Assembly: GCF_000284375.1 (NCBI RefSeq)
Contig: NC_017249.1
Location: 4,938,001 to 5,002,000, forward strand
Length of the DNA: 64,000 bases
Source: Bradyrhizobium japonicum USDA 6
GTDB taxonomy: Bacteria > Pseudomonadota > Alphaproteobacteria > Rhizobiales > Xanthobacteraceae
Direction of reading: 5' to 3'
Shown: piece by piece, positions 25,807 to 34,316 of the stretch
Layout: every line of letters begins with the position of its first letter
Position numbering within the stretch: position 1 is the first letter of the stretch
Position numbers and translations under genes: made by a program
The notes under the pieces: model-generated
Databases searched by the model: none
What the model was told of the DNA's origin: nothing
What the model saw: only the letters and a program-made list of their open reading frames with translations

Positions 25807-27009
25807 TCAGACGGGCAGCCGCAAGACCTCGCAAGGTGTGCCGGCTTCGGCTCTCGGCGCGAATGGCGCGCGCACGAGAAGTGCCTGTGCCACAGCGAGA
25901 TTCGCAAGCAGCGAGGAATCCTGGTGATTGACCGGAAGGGCGAGGAGCGTGCCGTCGTCGCGCAGCTCGAGGCGCGCGCGGAGGTAATCCTCGCGCTGGT
26001 CGTTGGCGCCGACGTCGCGGCCGAGCACCGCGCGTTCGCGGCGGTGATGAATCATCGAACGGCCCGAAAGCGCGCGAATCAACGGCACCATGAACAGGAA
26101 GCCGCAAACGTAGGATGACACGGGATTGCCGGGCAGGCCGATCACGCGCATCGCGCCGAGCCGCCCGTTCATCATCGGCTTGCCCGGCCGCATCGCGATC
26201 TTCCAGAACGCCATCGAGATACCTTCGTCCCTCAGCGCCTGTTGGACCAGATCGTGGTCCCCGACCGACGCGCCGCCGGTCGTGATCAGGATGTCGGCGC
26301 CGCTCTCCCGCGCGCGGCCGATGCCCGCGGTGGTGGCCTCCAGCGTATCGGCGGCAACGCCGAGGTCGATGGTATCGGCGCCCTCGCTGCGGGCGAGCGC
26401 GTGCAGGGCGTAGCCGTTGGAATAGACGATCTGGCCGGGACCGGGCGTGGTGCCCGGCATCACCAACTCGTCGCCGGTCGCGAGGATCGCGACCTTCGGG
26501 CGTCGTCGGACCGGCAGTTGCGGGTAATTCATGCCGGCGGCGAGCGCGAGGTCGCGCTCGGTGAGCCGGGCTCCCTTGCACAGCAGCACCTCGCCTTCCG
26601 AGAAGTCGACGCCGGCGGGGCGGATGTGCCGCCCCGTTACGGCGGCTTCCTTGATCGTGATTCGCTTGCCGTCCGCGACCGTATCCTCCTGGATCACGAC
26701 CGCATCAGCGCCATCGGGAACGACACCGCCGGTGAAGATACGCACGGCCTCGCCGGCGCCGACCGATCCCGCAAACGGGCGGCCCGCCGCGACCTCGCCG
26801 ATCAGGGTGAGCTGGGAGTCGATCTTCGCCGCATCGACCGCGCGCACCGCATAGCCGTCCATTGCCGACATCGCCTGCGGCGGCTGCGTGCGCCGCGCGG
26901 CGACGTCGCGCGCGAGCACGCGGTGAAAGGCCGCGTCGAGCGCGATCACCTCTTCAGGCAGCGGCTCTGCGCCCGCCAGCACCGCGGCGAGCGCGTCGGA
27001 AACCGGCAT
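25807..27009 (-). CDS. moeA: Molybdopterin molybdenumtransferase MoeA
   Basis: Inserts molybdate into adenylylated molybdopterin, the final step of molybdenum cofactor synthesis. The 400-residue protein shows the early segment MSAMDGYAVRAVD, then EDTVADGKRITI. The central MogA-like fold follows with VAILATGDELV, YSNGYALHALARSEGA and ITTGGASVGDHDLVQQAL, then MRPGKPMMNGRLG and LPGNPVSSYVCGFLF. ATG at 27009 gives MPVSDALAAVLAGAEPL, the usual start; the frame extends 40 codons further without family similarity. moaC, its usual partner, is 10.7 kb away beyond an accessory block. Confidence 0.96.
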   Translation of the reverse strand: MPVSDALAAVLAGAEPLPEEVIALDAAFHRVLARDVAARRTQPPQAMSAMDGYAVRAVDAAKIDSQLTLIGEVAAGRPFAGSVGAGEAVRIFTGGVVPDGADAVVIQEDTVADGKRITIKEAAVTGRHIRPAGVDFSEGEVLLCKGARLTERDLALAAGMNYPQLPVRRRPKVAILATGDELVMPGTTPGPGQIVYSNGYALHALARSEGADTIDLGVAADTLEATTAGIGRARESGADILITTGGASVGDHDLVQQALRDEGISMAFWKIAMRPGKPMMNGRLGAMRVIGLPGNPVSSYVCGFLFMVPLIRALSGRSMIHHRRERAVLGRDVGANDQREDYLRARLELRDDGTLLALPVNHQDSSLLANLAVAQALLVRAPFAPRAEAGTPCEVLRLPV

Positions 27010-27153
27010 CAGGGCCACGGGTGAAAACTCCTGCTGGGCCCGTTCGGGCAAATCGGCGGCGAGAGTTCTAGCCGAGTGCAGGCGCAGAGGCAAAACAGCG
27101 GCCGAGCAGGATGATTTATCCTGCGTCATCTGTTCTGCGATGAAGGGGGTGCA

Positions 27154-27246
27154 TCAAGTCCGTCGCGGCATGATCCGGAAGGCGAGACAGACCGGTACGA
27201 GGATGGCCATGGCGAGGACGAGAAAGACGAGAGCCACGGCCAGCAT
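27154..27246 (-). CDS. 30-residue single-helix membrane mini-protein
   Basis: ATG at 27246 with GGGGAG seven bases upstream opens a 30-codon frame. It encodes one hydrophobic helix (AVALVFLVLAMAILVPVCLA) followed by a basic tail (FRIMPRRT). The helix and positive-inside tail make a membrane peptide plausible. It starts 3 bases after the stop of the 64-residue gene upstream, suggesting cotranscription. No family is recognised. The call rests on RBS, hydrophobicity and spacing. Confidence 0.5.
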   Translation of the reverse strand: MLAVALVFLVLAMAILVPVCLAFRIMPRRT

Positions 27247-27249
27247 CGG

Positions 27250-27444
27250 TCATCTCCCCGACGGCTTGTACGGACTGACGTCCGGCGCTGCGGGGCCCTG
27301 ATCCTTGTCGGGCAGCGGATCGGCCTGGGATTTCAGGTCGGCGGCCTTGCTGATCAGCTTGGCGGAAAGCTCAGAATCCGATGTGGTCCTGGCGAATTTC
27401 ATCAGCAGAGAGGCCTGCTTGGTAAGGTAGGTTTTGCCCAACAC
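27250..27444 (-). CDS. Small conserved protein, 64 residues
   Basis: The sequence begins YLTKQASLLMKFARTTSDSELSAKLISKAADLKSQ, an amphipathic helical region. A Pro/Asp-rich tail (PLPDKDQGPAAPDVSPYKPSGR) follows. I recall short rhizobial proteins with the same LTKQA-LLMKFA start and a variable acidic tail, but no function is assigned. A start at 27444 includes the conserved-looking helix. The overlapping frame up to 27559 is regarded as a shadow. The mini-protein follows directly. Confidence 0.55.
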   Translation of the reverse strand: MLGKTYLTKQASLLMKFARTTSDSELSAKLISKAADLKSQADPLPDKDQGPAAPDVSPYKPSGR

Positions 27445-27599
27445 GACGATAAGCCCGATGTAGAATTCCCAACGGACTCATGAGTCCTGAGAGGGGTAAT
27501 CGTTCCGGGAACTCCGTATAAAAATGCGCAAAGGGTTTTGGTTCCTCGCCCTCCAGCAAAATAGTTCCATTCGCGGCCCGTCGGCTTGCCGGCCAGAGG

Positions 27600-28226
27600 T
27601 CAGATTCCGAGCGCCTTGAGGGCGTTCCCGACGTCGCGGGGCGAGGTCACGTGGACCGTGGTCAGGCCGCGCGACCGCGCTCCTTCGATGTTCTCGGCAA
27701 GATCGTCGAAGAACACGATACGGTTCGCGGGCACGCCGATCGCGGCCACGACATGGTCGAAGGCCTCCACATCCGGTTTGCGCAGGCCGATGCTGGACGA
27801 CAGATACAGGGCGCGGAAATGGCCGAGCAGGCCGGCATATTCCTTCGAGAAATGGTCGACATGCGGCCGGTTGGTGTTGGAGAAGGCGTAGAGCGGCAAC
27901 TGCTTTGCCGCACGCGGCAGCAACTCGGCGATGTCTGGCATCTCGCCGGCGAAGATCGCGTTCCAGCCCTCCAGGAACTGCGCGTCCGAAATGCCGATCC
28001 CGAGCGAGGCGCGCAGCGAGTCAAAATAGACCTCGTCGCTGATCTTGCCGACCTCGTGCAGCCGGTAGGCTTCGCTGTCCCGCACATAGCGCGCGACGAT
28101 GGCTTCCGGCTTGCAGCCGGCATGTCCCGCCCAGCAGGCGATCGCCTTGGAGAAATCGATGTCGAGCACGACGCGCCCGAGATCGAACAGGAGCGCGTCC
28201 GCGCTGCCGGGAGAGAGCGAGCTCAT
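27600..28226 (-). CDS. HAD-superfamily hydrolase (YihX-like)
   Basis: A 208-residue subfamily IA phosphatase. Motif I reads LLFDLGRVVLDID; the nucleophile Asp is present, while the usual second Asp is Gly, as in YihX-like sugar phosphatases (FDLGNV). Motif II is YAFSNTN, the motif III lysine is in GLRKPDVEAF, and motif IV is IVFFDDLAENI. The cap occupies residues about 20-95. The likely substrate is a small phosphate ester such as a sugar phosphate. The gene follows the FMN dehydrogenase gene by 13 bases on the same strand, so the two are probably one operon. Confidence 0.88.
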   Translation of the reverse strand: MSSLSPGSADALLFDLGRVVLDIDFSKAIACWAGHAGCKPEAIVARYVRDSEAYRLHEVGKISDEVYFDSLRASLGIGISDAQFLEGWNAIFAGEMPDIAELLPRAAKQLPLYAFSNTNRPHVDHFSKEYAGLLGHFRALYLSSSIGLRKPDVEAFDHVVAAIGVPANRIVFFDDLAENIEGARSRGLTTVHVTSPRDVGNALKALGI

Positions 28227-28239
28227 TGCATCCTTTCAC

Positions 28240-29373
28240 TCAATATCGATAGGGGTCGTGGTCGAACAGCGGGAACGCGCTGAATACGCTCGGCGCATTC
28301 GTTGCGGTCGCCTGGTGCAGGCAGGACTTGTCGACCTCGGCAAACGAGGTGGCGCCCAAAAGGCCGAGGCAGCGCAGCACCTCGTCCTCGAGCAGCTCCA
28401 GCATTCGCCTCACGCCGGCTTCGCCGGCCGCGGCCAATGCCCAGCATTGCAGCCGGCCGATGCCGACCATGTCCGCGCCCGCCGCGATCGCCTTGACGAT
28501 GTCGGTGCCGCGGCAGAAGCCGCCGTCGACCATGATCTTGGCGCGTCCCTTCACGGCCTCGACGATCTCGGGCAGCACATGCATGGCGCCGCGGCCGTGA
28601 TCGAGCTGGCGGCCGCCATGGTTGGAGACGTAGATCCACTCGACGCCGTGATCGACCGCGATCTGGGCGTCCTCGGCGGTGGCGATGCCCTTCAGGATGA
28701 GCGGGATCTTGAACTTGTCCTTGATCATCTTCACGGTCCGCCACTCCAGGCCCTTCTGGTAATCGCCGCCGGTGGCGCGCAGGCGGCTCTCGCGAACATA
28801 GCGCTTGGCAATGTCACGTTCGCGACGGCTGTAATGGGCGGTGTCAACCGTCAGGCAGAAGGCGGCGTAGGCATTCTTCTCGCTCCGGCTGACGACATCG
28901 GCGACGAAATCGTCGTCGCCGCGCACATAGAGTTGATAGAGCCGTAGCGCATCGGGGGCGGCCTCGGCGGTCTTCTCCAGGCCGGGCTCGGACACCGAGC
29001 TCAGCATGTGCGCCGCGCCGAAGCTGCCGCAGGCGCGGGCGACGCTCGCTGCGCCGTCCGGATCGAAGATCTCCAGTGCGCCGACAGGGGCCAGCACCAC
29101 CGGCAGCCGCATCCTGCGCCCGAACAGCTCGACCGAGCCGTCGACCTCGCGAACGTCGCGCAGCACGCGCGGCCGGAAGGCGATCTCGTCCAGCGCCATT
29201 CGGTTCCGGCGCATCGTGGTCTCGGTCTCGGCGGCGCCGACGATGTAGTCCCAGGCGTTCTGGTTGAGGTTGGCGCGCGCCTTGCGGATGAATTCGTGCA
29301 GGTTCTGGAATGGCTCGGCGCTGGCGCCGAGTTCGACGTTCCTTTCCGGCCGGATGCGGGGCGCGTCGTTCAT
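28240..29373 (-). CDS. FMN-dependent 2-hydroxyacid dehydrogenase/oxidase (LldD-like)
   Basis: A 377-residue TIM-barrel flavoenzyme that oxidises an L-2-hydroxyacid such as lactate, glycolate or mandelate. Family segments are WDYIVGAAETETTMRRNR, FRPRVLRDV, LPVVLAPVGAL, FCLTVDTAHYSRRERD, PLILKGIATAEDA and the catalytic-histidine signature YVSNHGGRQLDHG. The FMN phosphate loop IMVDGGFCRGTDIVKAIAAGA follows. ATG at 29373 (MNDAPRIRPERN) was chosen over an upstream extension of 22 residues. There is no N-terminal cytochrome or membrane anchor. Electron acceptor and exact substrate are not predictable. Confidence 0.9.
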   Translation of the reverse strand: MNDAPRIRPERNVELGASAEPFQNLHEFIRKARANLNQNAWDYIVGAAETETTMRRNRMALDEIAFRPRVLRDVREVDGSVELFGRRMRLPVVLAPVGALEIFDPDGAASVARACGSFGAAHMLSSVSEPGLEKTAEAAPDALRLYQLYVRGDDDFVADVVSRSEKNAYAAFCLTVDTAHYSRRERDIAKRYVRESRLRATGGDYQKGLEWRTVKMIKDKFKIPLILKGIATAEDAQIAVDHGVEWIYVSNHGGRQLDHGRGAMHVLPEIVEAVKGRAKIMVDGGFCRGTDIVKAIAAGADMVGIGRLQCWALAAAGEAGVRRMLELLEDEVLRCLGLLGATSFAEVDKSCLHQATATNAPSVFSAFPLFDHDPYRY

Positions 29374-29679
29374 TGTTGTCCTCCCGAGAATTTGAAGCGT
29401 TATTGTCATCGCGTATCGTGTCCGGCCCTCCAAAACCATCCTAAAATCGCATAGCTGCGAGGCGTGGGCCGGCCGGCCGATTCCCGCCTTGCGCGAAACG
29501 GTCTCGGAACGTTGCCAAAAGTTTAGGCCCGGGCGAAGGGATTTTTACGATGCACCCGCCGGCGTGGCGTCCCGGCCTTGAAGAAACCAGAATGGTATTG
29601 TGAACAGCGGGCTGGATCGCCATTTGCATGGCGCCTGCCAAGCCAAAGCAAAGCTCCAAGCAAGAAGGCCAGCCTATCC
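29374..29679. other. 306-base divergent intergenic region
   Basis: Lies between the divergent FMN dehydrogenase and CtpA genes. It must hold both promoters, but I see no match to a named operator, no strong palindrome and no ORF with coding character. The in-frame extension of ctpA from 29578 looks non-coding. Confidence 0.5.
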
Positions 29680-31017
29680 ATGCGGAAAAACCTGCTGTTC
29701 CCCCTGGGCGCACTCACGGGAGCGTGTCTAACCCTTCTGGTCGCCAGCCCGCACGGTGGAGTATGGGCGGCACGGGCGGCAGCAAGCGCGGATGATGCCT
29801 ATTCCCGGCTCAATCTGTTCGGCGAAGTGTTCGAGCGGGTGAAGGCGAGCTATGTCGAGAAGCCCGACAATTCCAAGCTGATCGAAGGCGCGATCACCGG
29901 CATGGTGACCTCGCTCGATCCGCATTCACGCTACATGAACGACAAGGCCTGGACCGAGATGCAGGAGACCACCTCCGGCGAGTTCGGCGGGCTCGGCATC
30001 GAGGTCACGATGGAGGACGGCCTGGTCAAGGTCGTCTCGCCGATCGACGACACGCCGGCGTCCAAGGCCGGAATCATGTCCGGCGACCTCATCAGCAAGA
30101 TCGACGGCGATGCCGTGCAGGGCATGACGCTCGAGCAGGCCGTCAACAAGATGAAGGGGCCGGTCGATACCCAGACCAAGCTCACCATCGTGCGAAAGGG
30201 CGCCGACGCCCCGCTCGACGTCGCGATCAAGCGCGAGATCATCCATGTGCGTCCGGTGCGCTTCCACGTCGAGAACGGCGACATCGGCTATATCCGCGTC
30301 ACCTCGTTCAATGAGCAGACTACCGACGGCCTGAAGAAGGCGATCGCGTCGATCTCCAAGGAGGTCCCGCCGGAGAAGCTGGTCGGCTACGTGATGGACC
30401 TGCGCAACAATCCGGGCGGTTTGCTCGACCAGGCCGTCTCGGTGTCGAGCGCCTTCCTTCAGCGCGGCGAGGTCGTCTCGACCCGCGGCCGCAATCCCGA
30501 AGAGACCCAGCGCTTCACCGCGCATGGCGGCGACCTCACCAAGGGCAAGCCGCTGGTGATTCTGGTCAATGGCGGCTCGGCTTCGGCCTCGGAGATCGTC
30601 GCAGGCGCGCTGCATGACCACAAGCGTGCCACGATCATCGGCACGCGCTCGTTCGGTAAGGGCTCGGTGCAGACCATCATTCCGCTCGGCGCCGGCAATG
30701 GCGCGCTGGCGCTGACCACGGCGCGCTACTACACGCCGTCGGGCCGCTCGATCCAGGCCCAGGGCATCGCGCCCGACATCGAGATCCTCCAGGATGTGCC
30801 GCCCGAGCTGAAGGGCCGGATGGACACAATGGCGGAGTCCCAGATGCGCGGGCACCTGTCGGCCGCCGATGGCACCGAGCAGACCGGATCGCAGTCCTAC
30901 GTCCCGCCGGAAGAGAAGGACGACAAGGCGCTGCATGCGGCCTACGACTTCCTGCACGGCGTGACCGCGAATGCGGTCGCCGCCAAGCCTGCGCCGAAGG
31001 CGGCGGTACCGAACTAA
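29680..31017 (+). CDS. ctpA: Carboxyl-terminal processing protease (S41), CtpA-like
   Basis: A 445-residue periplasmic serine protease. A signal peptide or anchor spans the first 30 residues (LLFPLGALTGACLTLLVASP). A PDZ domain lies at about residues 95-180 (GLGIEVTMEDGLVKVVSPI, ASKAGIMSGDLISKIDG). The S41 core has VMDLRNNPGGLLDQAVSV, the nucleophile serine in GGSASASEIVAGALHDHKRA and the lysine in GTRSFGKGSVQTI. It degrades or trims periplasmic and lipid-modified proteins. ATG at 29680 precedes the signal peptide. The usual neighbours (murein hydrolase and rlmH genes) are not adjacent. Confidence 0.93.
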   Translation: MRKNLLFPLGALTGACLTLLVASPHGGVWAARAAASADDAYSRLNLFGEVFERVKASYVEKPDNSKLIEGAITGMVTSLDPHSRYMNDKAWTEMQETTSGEFGGLGIEVTMEDGLVKVVSPIDDTPASKAGIMSGDLISKIDGDAVQGMTLEQAVNKMKGPVDTQTKLTIVRKGADAPLDVAIKREIIHVRPVRFHVENGDIGYIRVTSFNEQTTDGLKKAIASISKEVPPEKLVGYVMDLRNNPGGLLDQAVSVSSAFLQRGEVVSTRGRNPEETQRFTAHGGDLTKGKPLVILVNGGSASASEIVAGALHDHKRATIIGTRSFGKGSVQTIIPLGAGNGALALTTARYYTPSGRSIQAQGIAPDIEILQDVPPELKGRMDTMAESQMRGHLSAADGTEQTGSQSYVPPEEKDDKALHAAYDFLHGVTANAVAAKPAPKAAVPN

Positions 31018-31037
31018 GCCTTACGACGTTCAGATAT

Positions 31038-31067
31038 CGCCCGGGAGCGGATGACCGCTCCCGGGCG
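31038..31067. terminator. Strong hairpin between convergent ctpA and GGDEF-EAL genes
   Basis: CGCCCGGGAGCGG-ATGA-CCGCTCCCGGGCG is a 13-base perfect GC-rich stem, 20 bases after the ctpA stop and 40 bases from the end of the facing gene. AATTCG follows on the plus strand. It probably terminates both transcripts. Confidence 0.8.
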
Positions 31068-31107
31068 AATTCGTGCGGTGACGCTTCGAATTGTTGGGAA
31101 GACCGCC

Positions 31108-33840
31108 CTAGCTGGCCTCGCGGCGCCGGCTTTCCTCGCCGCCGCGCTGGGCGAGGCGGCTGCGATGCAGCGCGAACAGCTCCAGCACCTTGTCGGCCGG
31201 TTTTGCGGCACTGAACAGATAGCCCTGCATCTCCGAGCAGCCGAGCGCACGGAGCAGGCGCTGCTGCTCCTCGGTCTCGACACCCTCGGCCGTGGTGGTC
31301 ATGCGGCGAGCGGCAGCCAGGTTGACGACGGCCTGCACGATGCTGGCGGAGCCGTCGGGACCGGCGATGTCGCTGACGAAGCAGCGGTCGATCTTGATCT
31401 TGTCGAACGGGAAGCGGTGCAGATAGCTCAGCGAGGAGTAGCCGGTGCCGAAATCGTCGAGCGCGATGCGCACGCCGATGGCGCGGAGCTGATGCAGGAT
31501 CGCAAGCGCGGTGTCGTCATCGCGGATCAGCACGGCCTCGGTGATCTCGAGCTCGAGCCGGCTCGCCGGCAAATTGGAGGCGGCAAGGGCCGCCATGATC
31601 TTCAGCGCCAGCGTGCCGCTCTTGAACTGCACCGGCGAGACGTTGACGGCGAGGCGGATGTCGTCGGGCCAGTTGGCGGCATCGCGGCAGGCCGTGGCCA
31701 GCACCCATTCGCCGATCTCGTTGATCAGGCCGGTGTCTTCGGCGATCGGAATGAATTCGGCGGGCGAGACCATTCCGCGCTCGGGATGGCGCCAGCGCAC
31801 CAGAGCCTCGCAACCGGTGATGCGGTCGTCCTTCAGGGCGAGGCAGGGCTGGTAGTAGACCTCGAGCCCGCCTTCGAGCCCACCTTGGGCGATGGCGTGG
31901 CGCAGATCGATCTCGAGCTGCCGCCGCTCGCGGACCTTGGCGTCCATCTCCGGCTCGAAGAAGCGATAGGTGCGGCGTCCGGCGGCCTTGGCGGCATACA
32001 TCGCCATGTCCGCGTTCTTCAGGATCTGGTCCAGCGCGGTGCCGTGTCGTGGCGCCAGCGCGATGCCGATACTGGCGTCCGTGGTGAGATGATGGCCCAT
32101 GCAGTCGAACGGCGCGCGGATGGCCTGGAAGACCCGCGCGACGAGCTCGTCGACCTGCTCCAGCGACGTCACCGCGCTCTGTACGATGGCGAATTCGTCG
32201 CCGCCGAGCCGCGCCACGAAGTCCTGCGGACCCGCGCAGCGGCTGAGGCTCGTCGCGATCGATTTCAACAGCTCGTCGCCGACGAGATGGCCGAGCGCGT
32301 CGTTGACCCCCTTGAACTCGTCGATGTCGATGTAATGCACCGCGATCTCTTCGCTACCGGCGATGGCGGCGAGCCCCGCGCGCAGATGCTCGTGGAACAT
32401 GGTGCGGTTGGGCAGGTCGGTCAGCGCGTCGTAATGGGCGAGGTGGGTGATCCGCTCCTCGATGCGCCGGCGCTCGGTGACGTCCTCGTGGGTCGCCACC
32501 CAGCCGCCGTCCGCGAGCGGCTCGTTGAGGATGTGGATCGAGCGCCCGTCGGAGGTGTCGATCACCATGGAGTTGCGCACATGGATGTCGCGCAGCACAC
32601 GGACGACATAGTCGCCGATGTCGCCACTGAACGAGCCGGTCGCCTTGCGGTGGGCGATGATGTCGTGGAAGCTGGAGCCGGGCTTCACTACCTCGGCTGA
32701 CAGGCCGTACATCTCGATGTAGCGCTGGTTGCAGATCACCAGCCGTCGCTCGGCGTCGAACAGCAGCAGGCCCTGCGTCATGTTGTTGACGGCGCGGTCG
32801 AGGCGCTGCTTCTCCAGCGTCAGCCGTTCGCGGGAGGAGCGGTGCTGCTCCAGCAGCTTGCGCACGATCGCGATCAGCACGCCCGCGATGGCGAGCGCGG
32901 AGGCGCCCGCAACCGAGATCAGGATGCCGATCTGCTCGCGCCAGTCCGTCAGCGCCGCCGCGCGCGTCGTGGTGGCCATCATCAGGATCGGGAAGTGGGG
33001 CAGGGCGCGCGAGGAGATCAGACGGTCTTCTCCGTCAACGGGGCTCATGAAGCGACCGGCGAAGTGATCGAGCCCGAAGATCCTCTGATGCTCGAACGGG
33101 CCGGTCTTGAAATTCCTGCCCATCAGCTCGCCGGAATGGGGATAGCGAGCGAGCAGCGTGCCGTCGCGATGCAGCATCGAGATCGTGGCGCCTTCGCCGA
33201 GCACGACGGAGGCGAAGAACTTCTCGAAATTGGCCGGTTCGATGCCGCGTCCGACCACGCCCATGAACTCGCCGTTCGGTCCCACGATCTTGCGCACGAT
33301 CAGGATGGTCCAGGCGCCGGAGACGCGGCTGTGCACCGGCTCGATCAGCACGTTCGGCGAGTAGGGATCGTACTTGAAAGTGCGAAAATAGGCGCGATCG
33401 GCGACGTTCACTTTGGGGGCCGGCCACGCCGTCGAGGAGTTGATCAGATTGCCCTCGGCATCGATGATGTTGACGCCGCCCATGTAGGGCAGCGCCTCGA
33501 TCTTCGAGCGCAGCATCCGGTGGACGTCCTGGCCGGAGAGGCGTTTGCGATAGTCCTCGGCGCTTGCGATGCCGGTTGCGCGGACGTGGTCGACGAAATC
33601 CTTCTGGATGACCGCGAAATCCTGCAACTGCTGATCGAAATGATGAGCGAGCAGAAGGACGGTGTTTTCCAGCTCGCGCCCGCTGTTGCGCAGCGCGCGC
33701 TCTCGGAAATTCTGCGCCATCAAGACCGAGCCAATGGCGATGGCCGCGATCAGCAGCGTGCCGCCCACCACCAGCCAGCGGATCGGTCCGCTGCGCACGA
33801 AGACCTGGTCAAAGAGGCGACTGCCGTATTGCGTCATCAT
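31108..33840 (-). CDS. Membrane Cache-PAS-GGDEF-EAL protein (c-di-GMP turnover)
   Basis: A roughly 910-residue sensor enzyme. TM1 (IRWLVVGGTLLIAAIAIGSVL) is at the N-terminus, followed by a large periplasmic Cache-type sensory region of about 280 residues and TM2 (SVAGASALAIAGVLIAIV). A PAS domain (MTQGLLLFDAERRLVICNQRY), the diguanylate cyclase domain (RLGGDEFAIVQ, intact GGDEF) and the phosphodiesterase domain (CEALVRWRHPERG, DDFGTGYSSLSYL) follow. Both catalytic signatures are complete, so either direction of c-di-GMP metabolism is possible. Starts at 33891, 33840 and 33837 are in frame; MTQYGSRLF at 33840/33837 is favoured. The flp pilin gene is divergent. Confidence 0.92.
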   Translation of the reverse strand: MMTQYGSRLFDQVFVRSGPIRWLVVGGTLLIAAIAIGSVLMAQNFRERALRNSGRELENTVLLLAHHFDQQLQDFAVIQKDFVDHVRATGIASAEDYRKRLSGQDVHRMLRSKIEALPYMGGVNIIDAEGNLINSSTAWPAPKVNVADRAYFRTFKYDPYSPNVLIEPVHSRVSGAWTILIVRKIVGPNGEFMGVVGRGIEPANFEKFFASVVLGEGATISMLHRDGTLLARYPHSGELMGRNFKTGPFEHQRIFGLDHFAGRFMSPVDGEDRLISSRALPHFPILMMATTTRAAALTDWREQIGILISVAGASALAIAGVLIAIVRKLLEQHRSSRERLTLEKQRLDRAVNNMTQGLLLFDAERRLVICNQRYIEMYGLSAEVVKPGSSFHDIIAHRKATGSFSGDIGDYVVRVLRDIHVRNSMVIDTSDGRSIHILNEPLADGGWVATHEDVTERRRIEERITHLAHYDALTDLPNRTMFHEHLRAGLAAIAGSEEIAVHYIDIDEFKGVNDALGHLVGDELLKSIATSLSRCAGPQDFVARLGGDEFAIVQSAVTSLEQVDELVARVFQAIRAPFDCMGHHLTTDASIGIALAPRHGTALDQILKNADMAMYAAKAAGRRTYRFFEPEMDAKVRERRQLEIDLRHAIAQGGLEGGLEVYYQPCLALKDDRITGCEALVRWRHPERGMVSPAEFIPIAEDTGLINEIGEWVLATACRDAANWPDDIRLAVNVSPVQFKSGTLALKIMAALAASNLPASRLELEITEAVLIRDDDTALAILHQLRAIGVRIALDDFGTGYSSLSYLHRFPFDKIKIDRCFVSDIAGPDGSASIVQAVVNLAAARRMTTTAEGVETEEQQRLLRALGCSEMQGYLFSAAKPADKVLELFALHRSRLAQRGGEESRRREAS

Positions 33841-34062
33841 GTCGATCGTTGCCGTGCACACGTCAGGATCGCTTCTTGATCCCGAGAACATCCGTTGGTT
33901 TACGGAAACGGTGTGGAGGTGAAGTTAGGAAGCTCGGTTAATGCGACATGAACGGCCGCGTACAAAAGCAATCAATGCGCGCGACGCAAGGCGTGCAGGA
34001 ATTGCCGGAAGCTCTCGCGATGCCGGTCAATTCCTGCCGATCGTGCCACGGTCAACCAAGGC

Positions 34063-34070
34063 TTAACCAT
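34063..34070 (+). promoter_or_regulatory. Possible CtrA half-site
   Basis: TTAACCAT matches the eight-base CtrA half-site described in alphaproteobacteria. It lies 38 bases upstream of the sigma-54 promoter of flp. Eight bases can occur by chance, so this is weak. Confidence 0.3.
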
Positions 34071-34100
34071 CTAAGGTGTTGGCGATCCACACGTCGGCAT

Positions 34101-34115
34101 TGGCACGTGATTTGC
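34101..34115 (+). promoter_or_regulatory. Sigma-54 (RpoN) promoter of the flp pilin gene
   Basis: TGGCAC-N5-TTGC is a full match to the RpoN consensus, with the -24 GG (34102-34103) and -12 GC (34114-34115) separated by exactly ten bases. A start near 34126 would give a leader of about 26 bases to the ATG at 34152. Confidence 0.8.
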
Positions 34116-34151
34116 GAACATGCCTGCCAACGACACAGAGAGGACACGACG

Positions 34152-34316
34152 ATGACAAACGCCTTGAAGAAGTTCCTCGCCGACGAGCGTGGTGCGACCG
34201 CGATCGAATACGGTCTGATTGCCGCCGGCATCGCGCTGGCCATCATTTCCGTCGTGAACGGCATGGGCTCCAAGCTCAACGCCAAGTTCGGGTCGATCAG
34301 CTCTTCGCTGCGCTGA
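34152..34316 (+). CDS. Flp-type class IVb pilin
   Basis: A 54-residue pilin subunit. The short leader MTNALKKFLADERG precedes the processing site, followed by the hydrophobic pilin helix ATAIEYGLIAAGIALAII carrying the conserved Glu-Tyr pair. A short tail (GSKLNAKFGSISSSLR) completes it. Flp pilins are cleaved by a TadV/CpaA-type peptidase and assembled by the Tad machinery for surface attachment. No tad/cpa genes lie in this window, so this is an orphan copy. RBS AGAGGACACG precedes the ATG. Its last 20 bases overlap the 3' end of the facing MFS gene. Confidence 0.93.
   Translation: MTNALKKFLADERGATAIEYGLIAAGIALAIISVVNGMGSKLNAKFGSISSSLR

Noticed and set aside
27371..27559. 62-codon minus-strand frame overlapping the 64-residue gene
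   Set aside because: It reads the same segment in another frame (a QNLPYQAGLSADEI-type translation) and lacks the conserved-looking LTKQA helix.
31051..32700. 549-codon open frame antisense to the GGDEF-EAL gene
   Set aside because: Shadow frame; sense protein has all catalytic motifs.
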